Assembly: GCA_016933695.1 (NCBI GenBank)
Contig: JAFGAL010000030.1
Coordinates: forward strand, 62,001-126,000
DNA length: 64,000 bases
Direction of reading: 5' to 3'
From: Candidatus Zixiibacteriota bacterium
GTDB lineage: Bacteria > Zixibacteria > MSB-5A5 > GN15 > PGXB01
Each line of letters opens with the position of its first letter. The stretch's first letter is position 1. Both the position numbers and the translations under genes were made by a program. Below the pieces are notes generated by a model that was not told the DNA's origin, did no database searches, and saw only the letters and a list, made by a program, of their open reading frames with translations. Of the stretch, positions 26,269 through 32,873 are shown one piece after another.

Positions 26269-27513
26269 ATGAAAACGCCATACGTGATTTTTGGGAGCCT
26301 GGTTTTGCTGGTGGTGTTCGCGATTCCCGCACTGGCGGATCCGGGAATGATTTATGGAAAAATCCTTACCGTGGATAATGAGGAGCTCGAAGGATTTATC
26401 CGGTGGGATCGCAATGAGGGTGCGTGGGATGACATCATCGACGGAAACAAGGACCTCGACCGTCATCGCAAAAGCCGTTATTCCAAATACCGTGACCGCG
26501 ATGATCGGCGCAAGAAAATTGAGGTGTTTGGTGTTACCGTGTACAGCGAAGACGACCACGGCTGGAGTTGGTCAACCTCCTCGGCACAGTCCGGCATGCG
26601 GGTCGGGCATCTGAAATCGATTATGCCGGACAGTGATGATGGTGCGGTTTTCGTGTTGAAATCCGGGGAAGAGGTGTATCTCGGCGAGGGATCAACCGAT
26701 ATCGGCGATGATATCCGCGAAATTATTATTGATGATAAAGACGAGGGAACGCTGGAATTGTACTGGGATGATATTGAACGGATCGATTTCGAATCCAGCG
26801 GACGTGAGGAATGCCCGTTCGGCGAGCGGTTGTACGGAACCGTCGTAACCCGCCGCGGCGATGAATTCACCGGCTTTGTCTGCTGGGATATGGATGAAAT
26901 TTTCAGCACCGACGTGCTTGATGGACGTGAAAAAAGACGCAAACGGGAAATCGAATTCGCCGAGATCGAAAAAATCGAACGACGTTCCTCGAGTTCGGCC
27001 ACCGTTACGTTGAAAAACGGAAAAGTGGTAAGACTCGATGATTCCAACGATGTCGACAGCGGAAACCGCGGCGTCGTGATTTCGGACTTCAATCTGGGAC
27101 GCGTCGTGGTCGAATGGGAAGATCTCGATTATGTCGTGTTTTCCAAAGCACCGCGACCACAGGAATACGATGATTTCGACGGGGGACGCAGACTGGAAGG
27201 GACCGTGTATACCGAGGACGGCGAAAAATACACCGGAAAAATCAGATGGGATGACGACGAGGAGTATACCTGGGAATTGCTCGACGGCAACAGCCATGGC
27301 GTTGAGTTCGATATCGAATTCGGCCTGATCGCCTCCATCGAGAAAACCTCCTTCAGTAGCAGTCGCGTGACGCTTAAGGATGGTCGTACGTTCAAGCTTC
27401 GTGATTCCAATGATATCGACGGCGACAACAAGGGAATCTTCATCATTGATAATGATGAAGACGAAGTCATTGTGGATTGGGAGGATTTCGAAAAGGTCGA
27501 ATTCTCGCATTAA
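26269..27513 (+). CDS. Secreted acidic protein with three tandem domains, unknown family
   Basis: 414 residues. The signal peptide (IFGSLVLLVVFAIPALA) is cleaved before DPGM. Three tandem copies of a ~110-residue domain follow, at ~27-180, ~187-297 and ~305-414. The consensus runs [RL]xGTVxTxDGExxTGxIRWD, LLDG, a charged stretch, EIxxIE, SSxxVTLKxG, SNDVDxxNRG, then VxVxWEDxxxVxF. Copy 1 is the most diverged and carries an Arg/Asp-rich insertion. The protein is strongly acidic. The GTV..DG..TG.IRWD and late WED..xVxF patterns suggest small beta-barrels with a repeated strand register. I recognise no named family. RBS GCAGGAGAA precedes the ATG. A terminator-like hairpin follows. Confidence 0.75.
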   Translation: MKTPYVIFGSLVLLVVFAIPALADPGMIYGKILTVDNEELEGFIRWDRNEGAWDDIIDGNKDLDRHRKSRYSKYRDRDDRRKKIEVFGVTVYSEDDHGWSWSTSSAQSGMRVGHLKSIMPDSDDGAVFVLKSGEEVYLGEGSTDIGDDIREIIIDDKDEGTLELYWDDIERIDFESSGREECPFGERLYGTVVTRRGDEFTGFVCWDMDEIFSTDVLDGREKRRKREIEFAEIEKIERRSSSSATVTLKNGKVVRLDDSNDVDSGNRGVVISDFNLGRVVVEWEDLDYVVFSKAPRPQEYDDFDGGRRLEGTVYTEDGEKYTGKIRWDDDEEYTWELLDGNSHGVEFDIEFGLIASIEKTSFSSSRVTLKDGRTFKLRDSNDIDGDNKGIFIIDNDEDEVIVDWEDFEKVEFSH

Positions 27514-27559
27514 AAGCCAGGTATTGTTTTCGATGGGAAAGTGATACCCTCACAGCAAA

Positions 27560-27607
27560 ATCCCCTGAAGGCTCTCTCCCCCCAGATAGCCGACAGGGGA
27601 TATTTTT
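27560..27607 (+). terminator. Intrinsic terminator of the three-repeat protein gene
   Basis: ATCCCCTG (27560-27567) pairs with CAGGGGAT (27594-27601). An inner GGCT/AGCC pairing helps, and TATTTTTAG follows. Confidence 0.6.
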
Positions 27608-27793
27608 AGGGATGAATCGCCCGGCCGGCAAGAACCGACAATAAAAAGAGAGTTTTCCCTGGTTGAGCAAGAGGGGATAGGAGACATGCCCATGAAACCA
27701 AAGAGAAACTCTCTTGTCACTTATAATTATATAAGCGTGCCAATTATTGTCAAGAATAAATGCGTTTTTCTCGAAAATTGCCGATTCGGGGCA

Positions 27794-27822
27794 TAAAAAA
27801 AGCCGGCCCGAGTCAGCCGGCT
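27794..27822 (-). terminator. Intrinsic terminator of the minus-strand TPR gene
   Basis: On the - strand AGCCGGC and GCCGGCT pair around an 8-base loop and are followed by seven T. Confidence 0.85.
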
Positions 27823-27847
27823 CTGTCATGCTGGTCTTATTATTCGT

Positions 27848-28762
27848 TTATTCGGTTTCTTCCTGATAGGTTTTCAATTCCTGCAATTCTGCAAGATGGG
27901 CCTCAGTGCCCTCGACCAGTTTCTTGGCGCGCGGATTGGATTTGGCGATCTTTAAAAACTTGTTCCAGTAGGAAATCACCTGATCGATATTTTCCTGATT
28001 GTCGTATTCATACGCGATTGCCAGGTTGTACGCCGCCAGATAATTGTCCGGTTTGAGCTTGACCGCGGTGTCATACATTTGGAACGCCTGCGTATACTGC
28101 TCCTGGCTCTGATAAATCTGTCCCAGGCTGTTAAACGCGTTAAAATAATCCGGCTTAAGCTGCGTGACCTTTTTCAGCGCGGCGATGGCCTCGGGCATCT
28201 TTTTCAGCTTCTGGTATCCTTTGCCGAGCAGGTAGAATCCCAGGTAATCGTCGGCAACTCCGTTCGTGTACGTCGTCATGACATTGACCAGTTCCGGCCA
28301 GTTTTTCTGGACATGGTAAATTCTTCCGAGGTCCTTGTACAACTCAAGGTTTTCCTTGTCGTTTTCCAACGCCTTTTTCAGGGCCTGCTCGCCCTCGAGA
28401 TAATTCTCGTTCTTATAATAGACGCGCCCCAGATTCGCCCAGGCATCCGCATTGGCGGCGTCGATTTCGGTCGCTTTCTTGAAATGGTCGATGGCGTCGT
28501 TCAGTTTGTCCTGCCCAAACATGATTGATCCCAGATTGATATGGGCATCGATAAACGCGTTGTCCTCCTTCAACGCCAGTTTGTATTCCTCGACAGCCAG
28601 GGAATCATTGCCATCTTTCTGGGCGGTCACACCGTTATTGAAATACTCCTTCGCCTTCTCGGTATCCGCGTAAACTCCGGATGCGATCAGCAGAAGACAT
28701 CCTGATAACAGCATGATAGTCAGCGGGAACATCACACGTTTGCGATCTCGCTTGTCAACCAT
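27848..28762 (-). CDS. Periplasmic TPR protein
   Basis: 304 residues from the ATG at 28762, which has AAAGGAG 8 bases upstream. The ATG at 28780 overlaps that site and is less likely. Signal sequence FPLTIMLLSGCLLLIASGVYA, probable cleavage before DTEK. About seven TPR units follow, e.g. AHINLGSIMFGQDKLNDAIDHF, AWANLGRVYYKNENYLEGEQAL and AFNSLGQIYQSQEQYTQAFQMY. An LSGC lies inside the hydrophobic core, but strong hydrophobicity continues after the Cys, so a lipoprotein is unlikely. It is a probable scaffold with no specific function to be read from the sequence. Transcribed on its own, opposite to its upstream and downstream + strand genes. Confidence 0.85.
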   Translation of the reverse strand: MVDKRDRKRVMFPLTIMLLSGCLLLIASGVYADTEKAKEYFNNGVTAQKDGNDSLAVEEYKLALKEDNAFIDAHINLGSIMFGQDKLNDAIDHFKKATEIDAANADAWANLGRVYYKNENYLEGEQALKKALENDKENLELYKDLGRIYHVQKNWPELVNVMTTYTNGVADDYLGFYLLGKGYQKLKKMPEAIAALKKVTQLKPDYFNAFNSLGQIYQSQEQYTQAFQMYDTAVKLKPDNYLAAYNLAIAYEYDNQENIDQVISYWNKFLKIAKSNPRAKKLVEGTEAHLAELQELKTYQEETE

Positions 28763-28826
28763 ATTCGTCTCTCCTTTCATCTTCCTTTATTCTACACCAA
28801 TCTTTCTTTCAAGACGCCGAAAAAAG

Positions 28827-29258
28827 CTATTTTGTCAATTTTTGTGCTATTTCGGGATATTTGACGGCAAGTATTCTGGCGGCAAGAACCGCGGCATTTT
28901 TGGCGCCCGCTTTGCCGATTCCCATGGTAGCCACCGGCACACCTGAAGGCATTTGCGCAATCGCCAAAAGGGAATCGATCCCGTCCAGCGACGCCGGAAG
29001 GGGAACCCCGATGACCGGAAGATGGGTGCGGGCCGCCACCACTCCCGGAAGCGCCGCCGCCATTCCCGCCATGCAGATAATCACTTCGAATCCCGAATCC
29101 GCCGCCGATTTGGCCAGTTGATCGGTTTTGTCCGGTTCACGATGTGCCGATGACACTTCCAGCGTGTAGCCGATGCCGAATTCATCGAGCACACCCTGAC
29201 AGGCCTCGGCATATGCCATGTCGCTTTTCGATCCGATTAAAATCAGTACCTGAGCCAT
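28827..29258 (-). CDS. purE: PurE, N5-carboxyaminoimidazole ribonucleotide mutase
   Basis: 143 residues from the ATG at 29258. The fold motif is ILIGSKSDMAYAEAC, then EVSSAHREPDKT and AAALPGVVAARTHLPVIGVP. This pattern is that of class I PurE, which converts N5-CAIR (made by PurK) to CAIR in purine synthesis. No purK lies in this window. A longer start at 29285 would overlap purD by 22 bases. The gene begins 5 bases after the purD stop, so the two are co-transcribed. Confidence 0.92.
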   Translation of the reverse strand: MAQVLILIGSKSDMAYAEACQGVLDEFGIGYTLEVSSAHREPDKTDQLAKSAADSGFEVIICMAGMAAALPGVVAARTHLPVIGVPLPASLDGIDSLLAIAQMPSGVPVATMGIGKAGAKNAAVLAARILAVKYPEIAQKLTK

Positions 29259-29263
29259 AAACG

Positions 29264-30553
29264 TTACACCCTGCTCTTTTTCCACTGCATATTGGCCTTG
29301 AAGCCGATATCACTGCGGAAGGTCATTCCGTCGAATTTAATGCTTTCCACCACTTCATAGGCGCGATTCAGAGCCGACCGCAAATCCTTGTCCACTCCGG
29401 TAACCCCGATCACACGTCCTCCATCGGTCAGCCAGTTTTTACCCTCGCGCTTCGTCCCCGCATGATAGAGAAAACATTTCTTGTCACTGTAATTTCGTAA
29501 CCCGAAAATCCGTTTGCCGGTTTCAGCTTTTTGCGGATATCCGCGCGACGCCAGAATAACACATGCCGCCGCTCCCGGATGCCATTCCAGTTCGTCCATC
29601 ACCTCAAGATTACCGTCGACGATAGAAATAAAAATGTCGGCCAAATCGGTCTTCAACAGTGGCAACACCGCCTGCGTCTCAGGATCGCCGAACCGGCAGT
29701 TGAATTCCATCACCTTCGGCCCCGACTCGGTCAGCATCAATCCGGCATACAACACGCCCTTGTAAATGCGGTTTTCCTTCTGCAAACCCGAGATCGTCGG
29801 CTCGATTATCTGTTCCTTTACAAACGCCTGCGTCGCTTCATCTACGAAATTCACCGGGCAATACGCCCCCATGCCACCGGTATTGGGACCGGTGTCGCCC
29901 TCGCCGATTTGCTTGTGATCCTGCGATGGCAACATCATCTTGACTGACTTGCCGTCCGTGAAACACATCATCGAAACTTCCTGCCCCTCAAGAAACGTCT
30001 CGATCACGATCTTGGCGCCGGCGTCGCCGAATACCTTCTGCACCATCATATTCTCGATAACTTCCACCGCCTCTTCCTGGGTTTTGGCGACAATGGCGCC
30101 CTTGCCGGCGGCCAGACCGCTGGCCTTGATCACGATCGGCATCCCCGCCGATTTCACGAACGAGATTGCCTCGTGCGGTTCGGTGAAAATCTGAAACGGC
30201 GCGGTGGGAATATGATACTTGCGCATGAACTCTTTCGCGAACGCTTTCGAACCCTCGATTTCCGCGGCCTGCTTGTTCGGGCCGAAAATCCGCAGTTTGC
30301 GGCGCATGAACTCATCGACAATGCCCAGCGTAAGGGGGATTTCCGGGCCGACCACGGTCAGGTCGATATTGTTCTTCTGCGCGAAATCCGCCAGCCCCTT
30401 GATATTATCCGCCTTGATATTGACACAGCCGGCGATCAGGCCGATGCCCGGATTGCCCGGAGCGGCGAATATTTTCTTGACCAGTCGGGACTGTTTCAAC
30501 TGCCAGACAATGGCGTGTTCGCGCCCCCCTGATCCGATGACCAATATTTTCAT
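29264..30553 (-). CDS. purD: Phosphoribosylamine-glycine ligase PurD
   Basis: 429 residues, full length. It opens MKILVIGSGGREHAIVWQL, followed by APGNPGI, GPEIPLTLGIVDEF, the ATP-grasp core (GLAAGKGAIVAKT), SQDHKQIGEGDTGPNTGGMGAY and MEFNCRFGDPETQAVLPLL. It makes glycinamide ribonucleotide in purine synthesis. Transcribed away from lexA, with purE following. Confidence 0.97.
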   Translation of the reverse strand: MKILVIGSGGREHAIVWQLKQSRLVKKIFAAPGNPGIGLIAGCVNIKADNIKGLADFAQKNNIDLTVVGPEIPLTLGIVDEFMRRKLRIFGPNKQAAEIEGSKAFAKEFMRKYHIPTAPFQIFTEPHEAISFVKSAGMPIVIKASGLAAGKGAIVAKTQEEAVEVIENMMVQKVFGDAGAKIVIETFLEGQEVSMMCFTDGKSVKMMLPSQDHKQIGEGDTGPNTGGMGAYCPVNFVDEATQAFVKEQIIEPTISGLQKENRIYKGVLYAGLMLTESGPKVMEFNCRFGDPETQAVLPLLKTDLADIFISIVDGNLEVMDELEWHPGAAACVILASRGYPQKAETGKRIFGLRNYSDKKCFLYHAGTKREGKNWLTDGGRVIGVTGVDKDLRSALNRAYEVVESIKFDGMTFRSDIGFKANMQWKKSRV

Positions 30554-30759
30554 ACGAGCGATTCCTCAAAAAATTTATAAACTATATAGATACACAATTC
30601 TGGATGATTTTCAACTGATTTTTTTTGCCCGACGGCAAATGGGGAAACTATCACATATTAAATCCTCCGGCGGTTTCGCCGATATTTATTCTTGACAGCT
30701 GAACATCTGTGCAGTAAATTGACTTCAGAAGATAACGGCTTGTTATACAAGGAGGTAAT
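30554..30759. promoter_or_regulatory. Divergent promoter region between purD and lexA
   Basis: 206 bases. On the + strand it carries the lexA promoter described next. On the - strand an AT-rich stretch near 30590-30620 (TTGAAA then TCTATATAG about 18 bases on) is a candidate purD promoter but is not well defined. Confidence 0.45.
30692..30720 (+). promoter_or_regulatory. lexA promoter with putative LexA operator
   Basis: TTGACA (30692-30697) and TAAATT (30715-30720) have an ideal 17-base spacer. Inside the spacer is GAACATCTGTGC (30701-30712), one base off the GAAC-N4-GTTC core recognised by Gram-positive-type LexA. The geometry suggests autoregulation. A TACAAGGAGG ribosome binding site follows before the ATG at 30760. 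Confidence 0.65.
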
Positions 30760-31374
30760 ATGGTCAGACCGCGTTTGACCGGACGTCAGAAGGATATCCT
30801 GACGTATATCGAGCAGATGATTACCGAGCGCGGCAAATCGCCCACGATTCGCGAAATCGGGGAGAAATTCGGGATCAGTTCCACCAACGGCGTTCGCGCC
30901 CATCTCGAGGCGCTGATGAAAAAGGGCTATATCCGGCGGCAGGAACTGATTTCGCGCGGGATCGAGCTGGTGCGCGACCTGGCCGGAGCGGTCGGCAAAA
31001 TCCCGCTGGTCGGTTCGGTGCCCGCCGGTAATCCGCTGACCGCGATCGAAAACATCGAGGGCGAAATCGCGGTCGACACCACGTTCCTGCCGACCGGGGA
31101 GACTTTCACCCTTCGCGTGCAGGGCAATTCGATGCGCGACGCGGGGATTTTCGATGGCGATCTGGTGCTGGTGCGCAAGCAGGAAAGCGCCGCACCCGGC
31201 GATATCGTTGTCGCGGTGATCGGTGAGGAAGCCACCGTCAAACGGTATCAGCCCGAGGGCGACCATATTATCCTGCAACCGGAAAACGAGCAGTTCGAAC
31301 CGATCCGGGTCGACCGCAACTCGCCGGAATTTTATATCGCGGGCAAAGTGGTCGGACTGATGCGACGCATGTAG
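30760..31374 (+). CDS. lexA: SOS repressor LexA
   Basis: 204 residues. The winged-helix DNA-binding domain has LTGRQKDILTYIEQ, SPTIREIGEKFGIS as the recognition helix region, and RAHLEALMKKGYI. The self-cleavage site A89-G90 is in VGSVPAG. The catalytic Ser is S124 (GNSMRD) and the Lys is K161 (ATVKRY). It represses DNA-damage genes until RecA filaments stimulate its autocleavage. A DNA polymerase IV gene lies 1.5 kb downstream and a small hydrophobic ORF follows immediately. Confidence 0.97.
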   Translation: MVRPRLTGRQKDILTYIEQMITERGKSPTIREIGEKFGISSTNGVRAHLEALMKKGYIRRQELISRGIELVRDLAGAVGKIPLVGSVPAGNPLTAIENIEGEIAVDTTFLPTGETFTLRVQGNSMRDAGIFDGDLVLVRKQESAAPGDIVVAVIGEEATVKRYQPEGDHIILQPENEQFEPIRVDRNSPEFYIAGKVVGLMRRM

Positions 31375-31393
31375 CGGGGAGGGAAAAAAGGTC

Positions 31394-31477
31394 ATGCAAA
31401 AGAAAACATGGACCTGGGTGATCGTCCTGTTGTTGTTCCCGGTCAGTTTCGAACCCCTGCTCCGCCTGCTGGGGTGA
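31394..31477 (+). CDS. 27-residue hydrophobic peptide next to lexA
   Basis: The ORF encodes a basic start (MQKKTWTW), a hydrophobic stretch (VIVLLLFPV) and a short end (LLRLLG). It begins 19 bases after the lexA stop and is preceded by GGGGAGGG 12 bases upstream and a purine tract. It is long enough for one membrane helix. Genes beside lexA often encode SOS-induced division inhibitors (YneA, DivS, ChiZ), and some SOS inhibitors are tiny membrane peptides (SidA, 29 residues). A comparable role here is a guess. It may also be a chance ORF. Confidence 0.4.
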   Translation: MQKKTWTWVIVLLLFPVSFEPLLRLLG

Positions 31478-31576
31478 ACGGGAGGAGGTGTGTGAATTGA
31501 AAAGTCCGGCAGATAGGATTTACGTGAGCAAAATACAGTGTGCTTCTGAACGTGGACATGCCCCCATATGAAAAGT

Positions 31577-31620
31577 ATGCCCCTGCATGTGATCGGCGGG
31601 TCCTCAGACCCGCCGCCGAA
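31577..31620 (+). repeat. REP element copy a
   Basis: ATGCCCCTGCATGTGATC leads into a 9-bp stem CGGCGGGTC / GACCCGCCG with loop CTCA, ending CCGAA. Same orientation as copies b and d. Confidence 0.85.
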
Positions 31621-31629
31621 GGAATTGCG

Positions 31630-31716
31630 ATGATGTCAAATACGAATAGAAAACTTACACCCAATGACATTACACTGATAACGAGTTTCTTAACAAAGCG
31701 TGTCCCGGCATGTTAG
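31630..31716 (+). repeat. Diverged 29-codon repeat unit, copy 1
   Basis: From ATG 31630 to TAG 31716 this encodes a 28-residue peptide with NRKLTPNDITL. It aligns with the unit at 32475 (NKVLTPDDVTL), which is also 29 codons long and also followed directly by a REP. Identity is higher at protein than at DNA level, so the units look like remnants or copies of coding sequence. Function unknown. Confidence 0.45.
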
Positions 31717-31717
31717 G

Positions 31718-31763
31718 TATGCCCCCGACATGTGATCGGCGGGTCCTCAGACCCGCCGCCGAA
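31718..31763 (+). repeat. REP element copy b
   Basis: TATGCCCCCGACATGTGATC plus the same CGGCGGGTC/GACCCGCCG hairpin and CCGAA. It ends five bases before the RAYT start codon. Confidence 0.85.
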
Positions 31764-31768
31764 AAGAT

Positions 31769-32296
31769 ATGCCGAAACGAATACGCATAACAGCCGACAG
31801 CAGGATGCATTTCGTATCCTTTTCTGTTTTTAAGCATGTTCCGGTTTTTCGCAACCGCATGTTTGCGGATGAATTCCTCGAAGACCTGCGATTCTATTGT
31901 GCGAAAGACAAGTGCGTTATGCACGGATTCGTTATTATGCCCCACCATGTCCACCTCCTTTTGGAAATGACCGGCGAGAAAACCGTCTCCGATCTGATTC
32001 GGGATGTGAAAAAGTATTTCTCGTATCGGATGCGCAACGCCTTGTGTCATAAAAGTCGGTTTGATTTCAATATTTTCATGCGAGGAGATAACTTTCAGTT
32101 TTGGGAACAGAGATTCGATGAAGTGACGATTGTCACCGAACGGATGTTTCAAGTCAAATTACAGTATATCCATTACAATCTGGTCAAGGCGGGTTTGGTA
32201 GAGAATCCTGAAGATTATCATTATTCTTCGGCAAAAGGATATATGATAGGACAAGAGATGACGGCGGGTCTGAGGACCCGCCGATCACGGTCTTAA
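31769..32296 (+). CDS. REP-associated tyrosine transposase (RAYT, Y1/HUH family)
   Basis: 175 residues. It matches the TnpA_REP/Y1 transposase family. It opens PKRIRITADSRMHFVSFSV, then has the metal-binding HUH motif IMPHHVHLLLEMT, a helix with VSDLIRDVKKYFSY, FWEQRFDE, and the nucleophile region YIHYNLVKAGLVENPEDYHYSSA. RAYTs cut and join the REP hairpins beside them. REP copies lie immediately upstream (same orientation) and at its 3' end (inverted). The last ~12 codons (TAGLRTRRSRS) are read from the inverted REP, so the natural C-terminus probably ends near YMIGQEM and the REP supplies the stop. All key residues are present. Confidence 0.93.
   Translation: MPKRIRITADSRMHFVSFSVFKHVPVFRNRMFADEFLEDLRFYCAKDKCVMHGFVIMPHHVHLLLEMTGEKTVSDLIRDVKKYFSYRMRNALCHKSRFDFNIFMRGDNFQFWEQRFDEVTIVTERMFQVKLQYIHYNLVKAGLVENPEDYHYSSAKGYMIGQEMTAGLRTRRSRS
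32262..32287 (-). repeat. REP element copy c (inverted, overlapping RAYT 3' end)
   Basis: Exact reverse complement of the REP core of copies a and b (CGGCGGGTC-TGAG-GACCCGCCG on the + strand, then ATCAC). Confidence 0.85.
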
Positions 32297-32474
32297 GAGC
32301 GTGAAAAGGTGAGTTGTTTTCAATACAAAAAAACTGGCCTCAGTGCGTGATCCTAAGAACGGGAAGGAGTGAAGCACGGTATTAATGATATCATATGATA
32401 TAGGTATTGGGGAAGAAGCGCAGGTATAGTCGGTGACAACTGCTTCCAAACCTCTCGCCGGGAGAATCGTGGTA

Positions 32475-32561
32475 ATGCTGGACAAGAATAAGGTTTTAAC
32501 ACCGGATGACGTTACGCTGTCAATAAGAGGATTTTCAACTCAAACATGCCCCCGCATGTGA
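32475..32561 (+). repeat. Diverged 29-codon repeat unit, copy 2
   Basis: ATG 32475 to TGA 32561, with NKVLTPDDVTL matching copy 1 at 31630. It runs into REP copy d, whose first bases supply its last codons. Confidence 0.45.
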
Positions 32562-32590
32562 TCGGCGGGGCCTCAGGCCCGCCGCCGAAG
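32545..32590 (+). repeat. REP element copy d (variant hairpin)
   Basis: CATGCCCCCGCATGTGATC then CGGCGGGGC-CTCA-GGCCCGCCG. The inner T-A pair of copies a and b is replaced by a G-G mismatch. Confidence 0.8.
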
Positions 32591-32624
32591 CGGATCAAAA
32601 TAAATCTCGGGGGGTGGAGACGCG

Positions 32625-32873
32625 ATGTATCAGGAGATGGATGAGCCGATTGAAGTGGTCGCGCTCTTTGAGCAACATAAAATGAAACCGGTCCGGTTCC
32701 GGTGGAACGGACGGGTCTACAAGGTCAGCGAAATCACCGGCGACTGGAAAACCGATATCGGGGCCTACAAAGTGCACCATTACGCCGTGGTCGATACCGC
32801 GTCGAATTTCTTCCAGCTGACTTTCGATGAACGGCAAACCGGATGGGTGATCAGCAAAATATGGGTGGAATAG
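32625..32873 (+). CDS. DUF6504-like small protein linked to Y-family polymerase
   Basis: 82 residues. The pattern PVRFRWNGRVYKVSEITGDW...HHYAVVDTASNFFQLTFDERQTGWVISKIW resembles the DUF6504 proteins found beside error-prone polymerase genes (ImuB, DinB, DnaE2). The fold looks like a small beta-barrel. GGGGGGTGGAGA precedes the ATG. It overlaps the dinB start, so the two are translated together. A role as polymerase accessory factor is inference. Confidence 0.65.
   Translation: MYQEMDEPIEVVALFEQHKMKPVRFRWNGRVYKVSEITGDWKTDIGAYKVHHYAVVDTASNFFQLTFDERQTGWVISKIWVE

Larger units (their letters stand above)
27514..27847. other. Convergent intergenic region with two terminators and a long inverted repeat
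   Basis: This 334-base gap lies between converging genes. It holds the + strand hairpin at 27560, the - strand terminator at 27794, and between them a 10-bp perfect inverted repeat, AAGAGAGTTT (27646-27655) / AAACTCTCTT (27706-27715). I see no coding sequence. The inner repeat encloses 50 bases and could belong to a structured transcript. Confidence 0.5.
31478..31768. other. REP-containing spacer upstream of the RAYT gene
   Basis: Apart from two REP palindromes and one copy of the 29-codon repeat unit (listed separately), this stretch holds no recognisable gene. CATGCCCC-type motifs occur just before each REP. Confidence 0.6.
32297..32624. other. Spacer downstream of RAYT with repeat unit and REP
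   Basis: 328 bases. It holds two weakly similar segments near 32288 and 32345 (TCTTAAGAGCG / TCCTAAGAACG contexts), an AT-rich ATGATATCAT palindrome near 32384, the second 29-codon unit and REP copy d. No intact gene is visible. The frame of the 29-codon unit stays open back to a stop at 32427, giving a short coding-like tail (VTTASKPLAGRIVV...). Confidence 0.5.

Noticed and set aside
28680-28740. LSGC lipobox in the minus-strand TPR protein
   Set aside because: The hydrophobic core continues well past the Cys and a normal signal peptidase I site (VYA-DT) follows.
31577-32590. Repeated palindromes as a CRISPR array
   Set aside because: Spacing is irregular, one copy is inverted and a RAYT gene is embedded; these are REP elements.
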